In this document: positions 10,244 to 18,459 of the stretch, piece by piece | How the letters are laid out: each line of letters begins with the position of its first letter | Position numbering within the stretch: position 1 is the stretch's first letter | Source of the DNA: Methanomassiliicoccaceae archaeon | Lineage (GTDB): Archaea; Thermoplasmatota; Thermoplasmata; Methanomassiliicoccales; Methanomethylophilaceae | Reading direction: 5' to 3' | Length of the DNA stretch: 42,351 nt | Assembly: GCA_009778575.1 (NCBI GenBank) | Contig: WRJJ01000005.1 | Coordinates: 1 to 42,351 of the forward strand | Made by a program: the position numbers and the translations under genes | The notes under the pieces: model-generated | The model's input: the letters and a program-made list of their open reading frames with translations, nothing else | Told to the model about the DNA's origin: nothing | Database searches by the model: none

Positions 10244-11250
10244 CTTCCCCCACGCTCCTTCCTGTCGTCCATTATCGATATAAGGTCGCTCAGTATGGCT
10301 GATGCCGTCTCTACTCTGCCGGCACCTCTGCCGGAGACAGTTATCGGCCCGGCCAGGTCAGTTACGACCTGTGCCGCGTTGAGAGTGCCGGTTATGCTCA
10401 GAGGATGACCCCTCGGCACAAGGCGGGGGGACACCTCCAATCTGTCATCCGACACCTCTCCGATCAGCCTGATCACCATGTTGTGCGAGGCCGCCAGAGA
10501 GATGGCCTCGCTTGTTATCGAGGTGATCCCGGTTATCTTTACGTCCGAGAACGTAACGTTCCGTTTGAATATTGAGTTTGCGAGTATGACGACCTTGCAC
10601 GCGCTGTCGTATCCTTCTATGTCGTTCGTCGGATCGGTCTCCGCATACCCCATCTGCTGGGCCTCTTTGAGCGCTTGCTCGAAAGACTGCCCGTTATCCA
10701 TCTTGCTCAGTATGAAGTTGCATGTACCGTTGAGTATCCCCCGCATTGAGGATATGTTCTCTCCAACGAGGCTTTCTCTGCATAGGTTTATTATCGGCAT
10801 CGCGCCGCCGACGGAACCCTCGAAACGGAACTTGCAGCCGTTCTTTTTTGCAAGTGTTATGAGCTCGCAGAACCTAAGTGCCAGAGGCCCTTTGTTCACG
10901 GTGATGACATCTTTGCCGGCCTCAAGCGCATGCCTTATGTTCTTAAGCCCTGCGCCTCCGGTAACTATGTCAGTCGGGCTGACCTCAACCAGAAGATCGT
11001 ATTCAACCGAATCCATCACCTTCAGGGAGTCCGAGTACGCATCCGTCCCCACCTTCCCTGTAGTCTTCTTTCTTTCCAGCAGGTCCTTCGGAGAAAGTCC
11101 GGACGGATCGGCAGCATATGAGGAGGAGTCCATGGCGCACACTATGGCGACCTCTTTTCCGTACCTCTCTTTGAAGAGATCGTTGCGAAGCGCCAGCACC
11201 TCCGCGAAACCCTGCCCCACGGTCCCGAATCCGGAAACGAGTATCCTCAT
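10228..11250 (-). CDS. hom: Homoserine dehydrogenase (ACT-less short form)
   Basis: It reduces aspartate semialdehyde to homoserine with NAD(P)H, the branch point towards threonine and methionine. The N-terminal [14 protein letters not shown] is a Rossmann GxGxxG motif. [15 protein letters not shown] (residues about 205-220) is the classic catalytic signature. At 340 residues it lacks the C-terminal ACT domain of bacterial forms. The preceding gene, one base away, encodes a separate ACT protein that probably supplies this regulation. A GGGGG ribosome site precedes the ATG. The 3' end overlaps cimA, so both are translated from one mRNA. Confidence 0.92.
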   Translation of the reverse strand: MRILVSGFGTVGQGFAEVLALRNDLFKERYGKEVAIVCAMDSSSYAADPSGLSPKDLLERKKTTGKVGTDAYSDSLKVMDSVEYDLLVEVSPTDIVTGGAGLKNIRHALEAGKDVITVNKGPLALRFCELITLAKKNGCKFRFEGSVGGAMPIINLCRESLVGENISSMRGILNGTCNFILSKMDNGQSFEQALKEAQQMGYAETDPTNDIEGYDSACKVVILANSIFKRNVTFSDVKITGITSITSEAISLAASHNMVIRLIGEVSDDRLEVSPRLVPRGHPLSITGTLNAAQVVTDLAGPITVSGRGAGRVETASAILSDLISIMDDRKERGGRCQNP

Positions 11251-11251
11251 T

Positions 11252-11743
11252 TCAAAGCCCCCTTATGTAGACTATACCGCTCTGTCTGCACGCATCCATG
11301 AGGTAAGCGTCGAATTTTCTCAGGTCGTTCTCGCTCATGAGCTCCGCCGATATTATGGCGGTGCGGGTGGGGCTCGCGTTCTGTGAGGAGAAACTCACAT
11401 CAACGGACTCCAGCTTTACCATATTGGACGCATTGTCTATGAGCGATTCCACTAAAGAAGCTTTGAATTTCCCTACCAGCATGTATTCCATTGTGAATGT
11501 TTTGTAAACGGAGCCGATCTTTGCTATCAGGACATCCTTCTTTTTCCAGGTTTCCTTGAGCTGGTCAAGCTCCGCAGCCCCGTTGATCTCGAATGTAACG
11601 TCAATGCATATCCTTTGGTTCACTATCTGTTCTCGATCGTGTACTACGCCAACGATGTTACCGTTGAACAGCGATATGGGCTCCAGAGACTCCACCAGAC
11701 GCCCGGGGAGATCCTTCACATAGAGCTGTGCATTAACCATCAT
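11252..11743 (-). CDS. ACT domain protein, probable regulatory partner of homoserine dehydrogenase
   Basis: A 163-residue cytoplasmic protein with ACT-like beta-alpha-beta patterns; [16 protein letters not shown] is the beta1-Pro-Gly-alpha1 start of an ACT domain. A second half of mixed alpha/beta carries S-V-D-V-S-F-S. Similar stand-alone ACT proteins sit beside ACT-less homoserine dehydrogenases in methanogens. The stop is one base from the hom start, which makes co-translation likely. It is the first gene of the five-gene operon. Two adjacent ATGs (11743 and 11740) are both possible starts. Binding of threonine, isoleucine or another amino acid is inference. Confidence 0.75.
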   Translation of the reverse strand: MMVNAQLYVKDLPGRLVESLEPISLFNGNIVGVVHDREQIVNQRICIDVTFEINGAAELDQLKETWKKKDVLIAKIGSVYKTFTMEYMLVGKFKASLVESLIDNASNMVKLESVDVSFSSQNASPTRTAIISAELMSENDLRKFDAYLMDACRQSGIVYIRGL

Positions 11744-11817
11744 TTCAATACCATCCTGGGTTTATTTTTCCCATTTGAGATAATCGTATCCTACTATTTA
11801 ATCAAAATACTAAAGAT

Positions 11818-11840
11818 TCCCATTATCGGCGATAATGGGA
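11818..11840. promoter_or_regulatory. Perfect palindrome upstream of the hom-cimA operon
   Basis: Arms TCCCATTATC and GATAATGGGA are exact reverse complements around a GGC spacer (10-bp arms). A partial copy, TCCCATT followed by GATAAT, lies at 11769-11784, closer to the operon start at 11743. The location between the XRE gene end (11891) and the operon start suggests an operator. A terminator for the XRE gene is less likely because no T run follows. A TATA-like TTAAATAG (minus strand) lies between the two sites. Confidence 0.6.
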
Positions 11841-11890
11841 GAATAAACGGTTTCGGGCCCTTCCGGACGCCGGACGAAGAACAATTTCCT

Positions 11891-12103
11891 TTATTCGCCG
11901 TCCTCTTCGAACTCCAAAATATCTCCCGGCTGGCACTTCAGAGTGGAACATATGGCGTTCAGGGTCGAGAAGCGTATCGCACTGATCTTCCCTGTCTTTA
12001 TGTTCGAAAGGTTCACGTTGGATATTCCGACCCTTTCTGCCAATTCGTTCAGCGACATCTTCCTGTCTGCCATGACCCTGTCAAGTCTGAGTATTATCGC
12101 CAT
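11891..12103 (-). CDS. XRE (Cro/C1) family transcriptional regulator
   Basis: About 70 residues, almost all one helix-turn-helix domain: L-D-R-V-M-A-D-R-K-M-S-L-N-E-L-A-E-R-V-G-I-S and then N-V-N-L-S-N-I-K-T-G-K recognition region. It resembles the YozG-type regulators that accompany DUF2975 membrane proteins. I placed the start at the ATG at 12103 by analogy with this family. An ATG at 12121, inside the preceding gene and with AAGGAG just upstream, would add six residues and cannot be excluded. It lies 4 bases after the DUF2975 gene, so the two form a unit. Its targets are unknown; autoregulation is a reasonable guess. Confidence 0.88.
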   Translation of the reverse strand: MAIILRLDRVMADRKMSLNELAERVGISNVNLSNIKTGKISAIRFSTLNAICSTLKCQPGDILEFEEDGE

Positions 12104-12107
12104 ATTA

Positions 12108-12617
12108 TCACAGCGTTTCATCCGACTCCTTTTGAAGCACCGCTCCGTATTTGAATATGAGAGACAGGAAGTACACCAGGAAGGCCACGAACAGCGTGAA
12201 CGCGTTGAACCCTATGACCTGATCGTACCCCGCATCGAATGCATACGCGGACAGCGCGCTGGCGGCCGGCATGGCGATCGCACACACTATTGCCATTATG
12301 GCTATTATTTCCAGGGTTTTGACGTTCTCATCCGTGAACGGCGTATTATTCTTGTAAATGTTCATGAAAAGGCGGCTGATATAGTACAGGACGATCAGTC
12401 CGAGCGCTCCCGCGCATATGGTGGTCACACATGTCGCCAGCACCTGTCCGTTCTTGACCGTCGGCTCGAAAAGACCAACGAGGTCGGGGTCCAGGGTCAC
12501 AGCGACGATCACCGCGAACGCAAAGACGATCGCGATCGCCAGCAAGACAAAGAGGACCTTGGATCCCAATCCGATATACTTGCTGATCTTGTTCAGTCTG
12601 TTCAAAGTTTCACTCAT
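12108..12617 (-). CDS. DUF2975 family membrane protein
   Basis: 169 residues with four hydrophobic segments (about 19-42, 64-86, 104-126 and 138-158) in the pattern of DUF2975 proteins, which are nearly always followed by a small XRE regulator, as here. The N-terminus is short and polar, and F-T-D-E-N-V-K-T-L (about 93-101) matches the conserved cytoplasmic loop of the family. A GGAG site precedes the ATG at 12617. The biochemical role of the family is unknown; a membrane sensor that controls its partner regulator is one idea. Confidence 0.82.
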   Translation of the reverse strand: MSETLNRLNKISKYIGLGSKVLFVLLAIAIVFAFAVIVAVTLDPDLVGLFEPTVKNGQVLATCVTTICAGALGLIVLYYISRLFMNIYKNNTPFTDENVKTLEIIAIMAIVCAIAMPAASALSAYAFDAGYDQVIGFNAFTLFVAFLVYFLSLIFKYGAVLQKESDETL

Positions 12618-12671
12618 AGTATCGCTCCTTCATTGTAAATTCTCTTTGAGAGAGGTATTTCAATCTCCATG

Positions 12672-12727
12672 CAATACATATCTATCGAATATTATTTAAT
12701 GTTTATCATTAAATATTTCATGTATTG
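12672..12727. promoter_or_regulatory. AT-rich region with two inverted repeats upstream of the DUF2975-XRE pair
   Basis: One inverted repeat has 9-bp arms TATTTAATG / CATTAAATA with a 5-base loop (12693-12715). A second has 8-bp arms CAATACAT / ATGTATTG (12672-12679 and 12720-12727). Their centres differ by about 4 bases, so they are not one hairpin. The region also holds TATA-like sequence for the minus-strand gene starting at 12617 and follows the 3' end of the PhoU-like gene. Candidate operators for the XRE protein. Confidence 0.45.
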
Positions 12728-12762
12728 AATTACATTATATTTTCGCCGCGCGCATAACGCCC

Positions 12763-13758
12763 TCAGTCCATGGCAGCATTTATCGTCAGCTCTGATATGT
12801 CCACGCAGTATTCCGCGATGCGCTTGGCGCTTCCTGCGATAAGGCTTGTGGATGATGCGGTCTCAAGGTTGACCTCCACCTTTTTGAAGGTCTTCTCGAT
12901 CTTCTTCACCAGCCTCTCGCCCTCTTCAATACACCATTCTGCGACGACCATGTCCGTCTTTAACCAACCTTTTATTGATTCGGTGTACAGTACTGTGATC
13001 TCCTTTCCGATCTCCATGATGCCTTTGTCCACGGCCTCGGCCTTCTTGCCGTCCATTAGCGCCATCAGGTTCTTGGAAAGAAGCACGGTGTGGTCCCCTA
13101 TCCTCTCAAGTATTCTGCTGACGGCGATATGGTTCGTCAGTTCGCAAAGGCTGGATCCGATCTTTTTGCACAACCAGGGATCCTTTTTGTAGATGTTGTT
13201 CTGCCTGGATATAAGCCAATGGACCCTGTCGACCTCTATGTCCCTTTTTTCTATATCAGAGATATAAGAAACGTCGTTGCTGACGGCGGATTCGAAAACA
13301 TCGTCGATCATCTTCCTCACAAGGATGCTCATCCTTTCCAAACTCTTGCTGGGCCTGATCTCGCTATGATCCATTAGGTCCTTGATGAGTATGCGGTAGT
13401 TGTCTTCCTCCACCACCTCAAGTCCGATGGAGGTCTGTGTGAACGAGTTCACAATGTTTATGGCGGCGTTCGAAAGCGGCTGTTCCGAGAATGCTTCGAT
13501 CATGTTATGGCCGGAAATATAGGCTCCGACCAGCTGCCTGTAGAACGCGTCTTCTTTCTTTACGTTGGTAGCATCTATTCTTTTTATGTCCCTGGGGACC
13601 TCTATTTTTTTGACAGGGGAAACAAGAAGGTCCCCGTCCGACTGCACCTCGACGTTCACACTGTCGTTCTTCTTCAAGCTCATCGATTCCGCCCATTCTT
13701 TTGGGAGGGTGATCATGTATGATTCGCCCTGGGTGATCTGTATGCGTCTTGTGTCCAT
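12763..13758 (-). CDS. AbrB-PhoU fusion: phosphate uptake regulator
   Basis: 331 residues. Residues about 1-50 form a SpoVT/AbrB swapped-hairpin DNA-binding domain (R-R-I-Q-I-T-Q-G-E-S-Y-M-I-T-L-P-K-E-W-A). Residues about 75-330 contain PhoU-like helical repeats, with the E-x-x-x-D motif region I-S-D-I-E-K-R-D-I-E-V-D and S-R-I-L-E-R-I-G-D-H. This architecture is typical of archaeal phosphate-system regulators. It is divergent from pstS across 141 bp, so it very probably binds that region and controls the pst operon. A second, stand-alone PhoU is encoded at the end of the operon, so sensing and transport control may be split. Confidence 0.85.
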   Translation of the reverse strand: MDTRRIQITQGESYMITLPKEWAESMSLKKNDSVNVEVQSDGDLLVSPVKKIEVPRDIKRIDATNVKKEDAFYRQLVGAYISGHNMIEAFSEQPLSNAAINIVNSFTQTSIGLEVVEEDNYRILIKDLMDHSEIRPSKSLERMSILVRKMIDDVFESAVSNDVSYISDIEKRDIEVDRVHWLISRQNNIYKKDPWLCKKIGSSLCELTNHIAVSRILERIGDHTVLLSKNLMALMDGKKAEAVDKGIMEIGKEITVLYTESIKGWLKTDMVVAEWCIEEGERLVKKIEKTFKKVEVNLETASSTSLIAGSAKRIAEYCVDISELTINAAMD

Positions 13759-13899
13759 GAAAATGCATCTATTTTATACATTAATAATGTTTTGATACGT
13801 AATTTACAAACATGATATGAATACACACATATGTATGTTTTTTACAACGAACATGTATATATTCCCGATAGAGATTGTCAATAACCGAGGTGAAAAACC
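13759..13899. promoter_or_regulatory. Divergent promoter/operator of the phosphate locus
   Basis: Between the AbrB-PhoU gene and pstS. For pstS, a TATATA element at 13856-13861 and a GAGGTGA ribosome site at 13887-13893 precede a TTG start. Repeated elements are visible: TTTACAAACATG (13803) and TTTACAACGAACATG (13841), plus the palindromes ACATATGT (13827-13834) and ACATGT (13851-13856). These spaced elements overlapping the TATA box are candidate binding sites of the AbrB-type regulator. For the minus strand, AT-rich sequence near 13783-13795 could be the TATA box. Confidence 0.6.
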
Positions 13900-14760
13900 T
13901 TGGACAAAAAGATGATATTGGCAATTGCAGTCGTCGGTATAGTCTGTCTCGCCGGCGGATATATGATCGGCAGCAGCACGTCCGACAAAGAGGGCGCGGC
14001 GACTATATTTGCAGAGGGATCGACCACAGTGGCGCCCCTTATGAACAAATATGCAGAGATATACGAAGGTTATGAGAATGTTAGAATAGAGGTCATCGCC
14101 AACGGCTCGCAGAATGGTGTAGATGCGGCCAACAGTGGTAATGCGGACATAGGTATGTCTTCAAGGAACAAGGGCCACTCGTCCCATGCAGGCCTGACCG
14201 AAACGAAGATCGCCACTGATACGGTCGTTCTGATAGTCGGATCCAACGCAGGGATCACATCGCTGACCAAACATCAGATCATTGACATATACAACGGAAC
14301 GATCACAAACTGGAACCAGGTCGGCGGTAACAACGCAACTATAGTGGTGGTCGATCGCGACCAGGGCTCGGGTACGAGGTCTTACTTCGAAGAGTCCTTT
14401 GCCAGCACGACAACACCCGCCAAGACGCTGAACTCAACTCGCAGCTGGACATCCATGGCCGCGACCGGTGCAGTGATATCCTATGTTGAGAGCAATCCCA
14501 ACGCGATAGCGTACGTCAGCCTCGGCAGCCTTACCACGAACGCCGAGAAGAACATGGCCTTATCCCTTAACATGAACAACGTCGAGGGCAGCGGCACTGC
14601 AGTCTCACCGATATCGGATCTCTCGAACTACCCGCTCAAGAGAGACCTTGTGCTCCTGACCAAGGGTACGCCCACCGGAAAGATCGCAATGTTCATAGGT
14701 TGGATGCTCAGTCCGGAAGGCCAGAAGATCGCAGAAGAAGTAGGATTCCTCCCACTATAA
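13900..14760 (+). CDS. pstS: Phosphate-binding protein PstS
   Basis: The extracellular phosphate-binding component of the Pst ABC importer. 286 residues from a TTG start with a GAGGTGA site 6 bases upstream. Residues 5-24 are an N-terminal signal or anchor helix; there is a Cys at about 16 but no good lipobox, so membrane anchoring by the helix is likely. Phosphate-contacting motifs are E-G-S-T-T-V-A-P (about 39-46) and the G-S-G-T-R loop (about 153-157). The I-Y-N-G-T-I-T-N-W segment is typical of PstS. It is the first gene of pstS-pstCA-pstB-phoU on one strand, 13 bases before pstCA. Confidence 0.93.
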   Translation: MDKKMILAIAVVGIVCLAGGYMIGSSTSDKEGAATIFAEGSTTVAPLMNKYAEIYEGYENVRIEVIANGSQNGVDAANSGNADIGMSSRNKGHSSHAGLTETKIATDTVVLIVGSNAGITSLTKHQIIDIYNGTITNWNQVGGNNATIVVVDRDQGSGTRSYFEESFASTTTPAKTLNSTRSWTSMAATGAVISYVESNPNAIAYVSLGSLTTNAEKNMALSLNMNNVEGSGTAVSPISDLSNYPLKRDLVLLTKGTPTGKIAMFIGWMLSPEGQKIAEEVGFLPL

Positions 14761-14773
14761 TCTCGGTGTTCCG

Positions 14774-16717
14774 ATGAGCACAGACAAAGGAACCCCCAGG
14801 CGTAAAAGCGCTGACTGGGGGCTCCAAAAATATTTACTGACGGGTGTTGCGGCAACATCCGTCGCCATTATTTTTCTGATCATTCTATTCATTTTCTTGG
14901 AAAGCATAGATGCGGTAATAGACATCGGCCTGTGGGACTTCGTCTCAGGCATGACCTGGAACTGGGAGCAGGACAAATACGGAGCGTTCCCGATCATAAT
15001 AGGCACGGTCCTTACGACGGCAGGCGCACTTATAATCGCAGTCCCGCTCGGACTGACCGCCGCGACATACCTTTCCGAGATAGCCTCCGAAAGAACAAGG
15101 AATATCCTCAAACCCATATGCGAAGTATTCGCGGGGATCCCCTCCATAATATACGGGTTCTTCGGGCTCATGGTCATAGTTCCGTTCATATTCAATACGT
15201 TCCCGGACCTGGCACCGGCCGGGCTGTCGTGGCTGGCCGCATCGATACTTCTCGGTTTCATGGCTCTGCCAACCATAATCTCGGTGTCAGACGACGCGAT
15301 GCGCGCAGTTCCGAGGTCATACAGGGAAGCGTCCGTGGCCGTAGGCGCCACGCATTGGGAGACCACAAGGAAAGTGGTCATCCCCGCAGCATTCTCCGGG
15401 ATATCCGCGGCGGTAATGCTGGGTATGGGACGCGCCATCGGAGAGACGATGGCCGTGGTAATGGTCGCGGGAAAGGTGTCGAACATCCCCGACCCCCTAT
15501 GGAACATCTTTGATATGGTGAATCCCATAACGTCCGTACTGGCGACCGAGACCGGAGAGGCCTCGGGGCTTCACCTGGCCGCATTGTTCCTGCTCGCGCT
15601 GGTTCTCATGGCGATGGTTCTGCTGGTCAACGTATTGGCAAACATCATAATGAAGAATACAAAGAAGAAATTCGAAACGGGACAGAGCATGATGGAGAAA
15701 CACATCCCCGAAAAGCTCAAGGGGTTGATCTCCCCGGCAAAACGCATGGTCATGCTCTCGTCCGTGTTCCTTTTCGTAATGCTGATGGCCTCTCTGCTCC
15801 TGAGCTTGGGGGTATCTGCGTCCATAGCGTTCCTGTGCGTCCTTTTCATCGTTGCGATGCCGCACATCTCCAAGCGCATAAAGCCGCTTGATAGACAGAA
15901 GGTTGCTCATTCGGTCATGACCTCATCGATGGTGGCGGTCGTGATCATACTGATCATTTTGGTATCGGACATAGTCATAAAGGGAGTACCTTCTCTGTCA
16001 TGGGAGTTCCTCACGGATGTTCCCAGGGACATGGGAAAAAGCGGAGGCATACTGCCGGCCATAGTAGGTACAATAGAGCTGATCGCGGGGACGGCGCTGA
16101 TAGCGATCCCCCTGGGTGTACTTACGGGGATATATCTATCCGAATTCGCCAGAGACTCGAAGTTCACAAGGATCGTCAGGTCATCGATGAACATACTGAG
16201 CGGTACTCCGTCGATCGTCTTCGGACTGTTCGGTTACGCCTTGTTCTTCCACTACCTTGGCATAGGGAGGACCCTTATCGGAGGATGCATAGTCCTTGCT
16301 TTCCTGGTCCTTCCGGTGATCATTAGGACAACGGAGGAAACAGTCAAAGCGGTGCCGCAAGATCTCAGAGAGGCCTCGGCCGCCATGGGCGCGTCAAAAT
16401 GGGAAACGACGATGAGGGTCATCGTTCCTGCCGCCATGGGCGGCGTAGTGACGGGAGTGATCCTGAGTCTGGGACGTGCTGCAGGAGAGACTGCACCGAT
16501 AATGTTCGTTGCAGCAGCTACAATACTGAGGAACATTAATTTCTCGCTGTTCGACAGCGTCATGGCATTGCCGTACTATCTGTATTATCTGACAGAGGTT
16601 CCGGGTTCTTCAGCTACTAGGTACGGCGTGGCACTGGTGCTTATGATCATCGTCCTTTCGATGTTCGCACTAGCGTCATGGGTAAGATATCATTATTCAA
16701 AGAAAGTGAGGTGGTAA
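14774..16717 (+). CDS. pstCA: Fused phosphate ABC permease PstC-PstA
   Basis: One uninterrupted 647-residue frame carries both permease subunits. Residues about 1-300 match Pst[22 protein letters not shown], and an EAA loop [14 protein letters not shown]. Residues about 370-647 match Pst[23 protein letters not shown] and a second EAA loop [15 protein letters not shown] linker of about 60-70 residues contains two further hydrophobic helices (about 318-360), an even number that keeps the orientation of PstA. PstC and PstA are normally separate proteins that pair in the membrane; here they are covalently joined. The context, pstS before and pstB after, supports the assignment. Confidence 0.92.
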   Translation: MSTDKGTPRRKSADWGLQKYLLTGVAATSVAIIFLIILFIFLESIDAVIDIGLWDFVSGMTWNWEQDKYGAFPIIIGTVLTTAGALIIAVPLGLTAATYLSEIASERTRNILKPICEVFAGIPSIIYGFFGLMVIVPFIFNTFPDLAPAGLSWLAASILLGFMALPTIISVSDDAMRAVPRSYREASVAVGATHWETTRKVVIPAAFSGISAAVMLGMGRAIGETMAVVMVAGKVSNIPDPLWNIFDMVNPITSVLATETGEASGLHLAALFLLALVLMAMVLLVNVLANIIMKNTKKKFETGQSMMEKHIPEKLKGLISPAKRMVMLSSVFLFVMLMASLLLSLGVSASIAFLCVLFIVAMPHISKRIKPLDRQKVAHSVMTSSMVAVVIILIILVSDIVIKGVPSLSWEFLTDVPRDMGKSGGILPAIVGTIELIAGTALIAIPLGVLTGIYLSEFARDSKFTRIVRSSMNILSGTPSIVFGLFGYALFFHYLGIGRTLIGGCIVLAFLVLPVIIRTTEETVKAVPQDLREASAAMGASKWETTMRVIVPAAMGGVVTGVILSLGRAAGETAPIMFVAAATILRNINFSLFDSVMALPYYLYYLTEVPGSSATRYGVALVLMIIVLSMFALASWVRYHYSKKVRW

Positions 16718-16748
16718 TATTTACGACAGTGAAGAAAATTATGAGAAC

Positions 16749-17495
16749 GTGATCACATCGACCGGTCTCAACCTGTGGTATGGAGACAATCAAGCACTGA
16801 TCGATGTTTCCATGCCCGTAGCGAAGAACAAGGTCACGGCCCTCATAGGGCCCTCCGGATGCGGGAAATCGACCTTCATCAGGTGTATGAACAGGATGAA
16901 CGATCTGATCGACGGATGCAGGATCGAAGGGAGCATCACCTTCCACGGCGACGAGATATTCGGCCCCGATGCGGATGTGATCGCCCTGAGAAAACGCATA
17001 GGTATGATCTTTCAGAAACCGAACCCGTTCCCGATGACCATACGGGATAACATCACGTACGGTCCGAAGATACACGGGATCACGGACAAGAATGAGTTGG
17101 AGGAGATCGTCGAACGGTCTTTGAAGCAGGCTGTCCTGTGGGATGAGGTAAGCGACCGTCTGGATAAGCCGGCGTTCTCCCTCTCCGGAGGGCAGCAGCA
17201 GAGACTGTGCATCGCACGCGCGCTGTCGATAAACCCGGAGGTCATACTGATGGATGAACCCACCTCCGCACTCGACCCCATAGCGACGGCGAAGATAGAG
17301 GACCTCGCGATCGAACTTCAGAAAGAGTATACGGTGGTGATCGTCACCCACAACATGCAGCAGGCCGCCCGCATAAGCGATTACACCGGATTCATGTATC
17401 TCGGAAAGATGATCGAGTTCAACGAGACGGAGAAGATATTCAACAAGCCCTCGGAGGAACTCACGGAAAGATACATAACGGGAAGATTCGGGTGA
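16749..17495 (+). CDS. pstB: Phosphate ABC transporter ATP-binding protein PstB
   Basis: The ATPase of the Pst importer, 248 residues from the GTG at 16749. Walker A is G-P-S-G-C-G-K-S-T, the signature is L-S-G-G-Q-Q-Q-R, and Walker B is [12 protein letters not shown]. The start is uncertain. The only good ribosome site, GAGGTG at 16708-16713, lies 36 bases before the GTG, but five bases before an in-frame ATT at 16719. Starting there would add ten residues (Y-D-S-E-E-N-Y-E-N after the first). The ATG at 16741 is out of frame. It is followed by phoU after 4 bases. Confidence 0.93.
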   Translation: MITSTGLNLWYGDNQALIDVSMPVAKNKVTALIGPSGCGKSTFIRCMNRMNDLIDGCRIEGSITFHGDEIFGPDADVIALRKRIGMIFQKPNPFPMTIRDNITYGPKIHGITDKNELEEIVERSLKQAVLWDEVSDRLDKPAFSLSGGQQQRLCIARALSINPEVILMDEPTSALDPIATAKIEDLAIELQKEYTVVIVTHNMQQAARISDYTGFMYLGKMIEFNETEKIFNKPSEELTERYITGRFG

Positions 17496-17499
17496 TACA

Positions 17500-18165
17500 A
17501 TGAGAAGATTATTGCAAGATCTAAGATCGGTGACCACCTCGGTCACCGAGATGGGGGAACTGGTGGCGAGTATGCTGGAAGATGCCGTGGATGCACTGCT
17601 GAAATCCGACACGGAGCTGGCGGAGCAGGTGCTGGAGAGATACGACAGGGTCGCATTCCTGGATTCCATGATAGAAGAAGAGGCGATGAGGATACTGATC
17701 CTGTATCAGCCGATGGCCTCGGACATGAGGTTCGTGGCGACGGCGATGAAGATCATAACCCACCTTGAGCGTATAGGAAAATACAGTAAGAACATCGCGA
17801 AAGCCTCCATTTATCTGAAGGACAGGCCGGTAATATTCCGCATCGATGAGGTGCTCGATATGTGCGAGGTCGCAGTGGAAATGGTGCGCGGCGTCGTTAA
17901 TGCGTTCGAGACGAAGAATATCGAAGGTCTCGAGGACTACAACAGTCTGGACGATAAACTGGATATCAGCAGGATAAAGGTCATAGACGGGAATATCCAG
18001 CATATGCGTGATGATCCCACTTCCATAGAGGCGTATACCTACTATATCTCAGTCGCGAAATACCTGGAACGCGTCGGAGACAATGCGTGCAAGATAGCCG
18101 AGAAAATAATCTATATGGTCTCCGGAAAGCACATGGAGATAGGCGATGACAAGAGCACCTTATGA
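17500..18165 (+). CDS. phoU: PhoU phosphate transport accessory/regulatory protein
   Basis: 221 residues, all helical, with two PhoU three-helix repeats. The metal-binding ExxxD-type motifs are visible as A-T-A-M-K-I-I-T-H-L-E-R-I-G-K-Y (about 85-95) and V-A-K-Y-L-E-R-V-G-D-N-A-C-K-I-A-E (about 186-202). PhoU proteins restrain Pst transport and phosphate signalling. It is the last gene of the pst operon, 4 bases after pstB. Unlike the divergent regulator at 12763-13758 it has no DNA-binding domain. Confidence 0.9.
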   Translation: MRRLLQDLRSVTTSVTEMGELVASMLEDAVDALLKSDTELAEQVLERYDRVAFLDSMIEEEAMRILILYQPMASDMRFVATAMKIITHLERIGKYSKNIAKASIYLKDRPVIFRIDEVLDMCEVAVEMVRGVVNAFETKNIEGLEDYNSLDDKLDISRIKVIDGNIQHMRDDPTSIEAYTYYISVAKYLERVGDNACKIAEKIIYMVSGKHMEIGDDKSTL

Positions 18166-18199
18166 GGTGCAGGTCTCAATTTAGATTATGATAATAAGG

Positions 18200-18283
18200 C
18201 GCCGAGAGGGAGATTTGAACTCCCGAGGGAAAGTTCCCACGAGCTTTCCAGGCTCGCGCCGTACCGGGCTAGACTATCTCGGC
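18200..18283 (-). tRNA. tRNA-Ser(GGA)
   Basis: Read on the minus strand, the acceptor arms GCCGAGA / TCTCGGC pair fully. The anticodon loop CTGGAAA gives GGA (reads UCC/UCU), and the stem CGAGC / GCTCG is perfect. There is a long variable arm as expected for serine, and a GGGAG-TTCAAAT-CTCCC T arm. The discriminator is G, as in other tRNA-Ser. CCA is not encoded. Confidence 0.95.
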
Positions 18284-18307
18284 TTGGCGCCTACAAACTT
18301 ATTCCTG

Positions 18308-18315
18308 AATTAATA
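18308..18315 (-). promoter_or_regulatory. TATA box of tRNA-Ser
   Basis: TATTAATT on the minus strand is centred about 28 bases upstream of the mature tRNA 5' end (18283), the usual archaeal spacing. Confidence 0.5.
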
Positions 18316-18459
18316 CCTTTCTAAACCTCACCGGCCGCCGGAGCCGAACACCCCGCCGCACATAGGTTGCGGTATCCTCCGGTCTCGCAGCGAAGAAAAG
18401 AAACAGAAACGATACGTCGCAAACACGCATTTGCAATAGAAGAGGAGCAAGAGATCGAA

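Noticed and set aside
9561-10283. Long + strand frame over cimA
   Set aside because: Antisense to a complete citramalate synthase; composition reflects the codon bias of the other strand.
16741-16743. ATG as pstB start
   Set aside because: It is out of frame with PstB.
18197-18291. GGCGCC sequences on both sides of tRNA-Ser as an attachment-site duplication
   Set aside because: The match is only about 6 bases and no integrase or foreign block is nearby.
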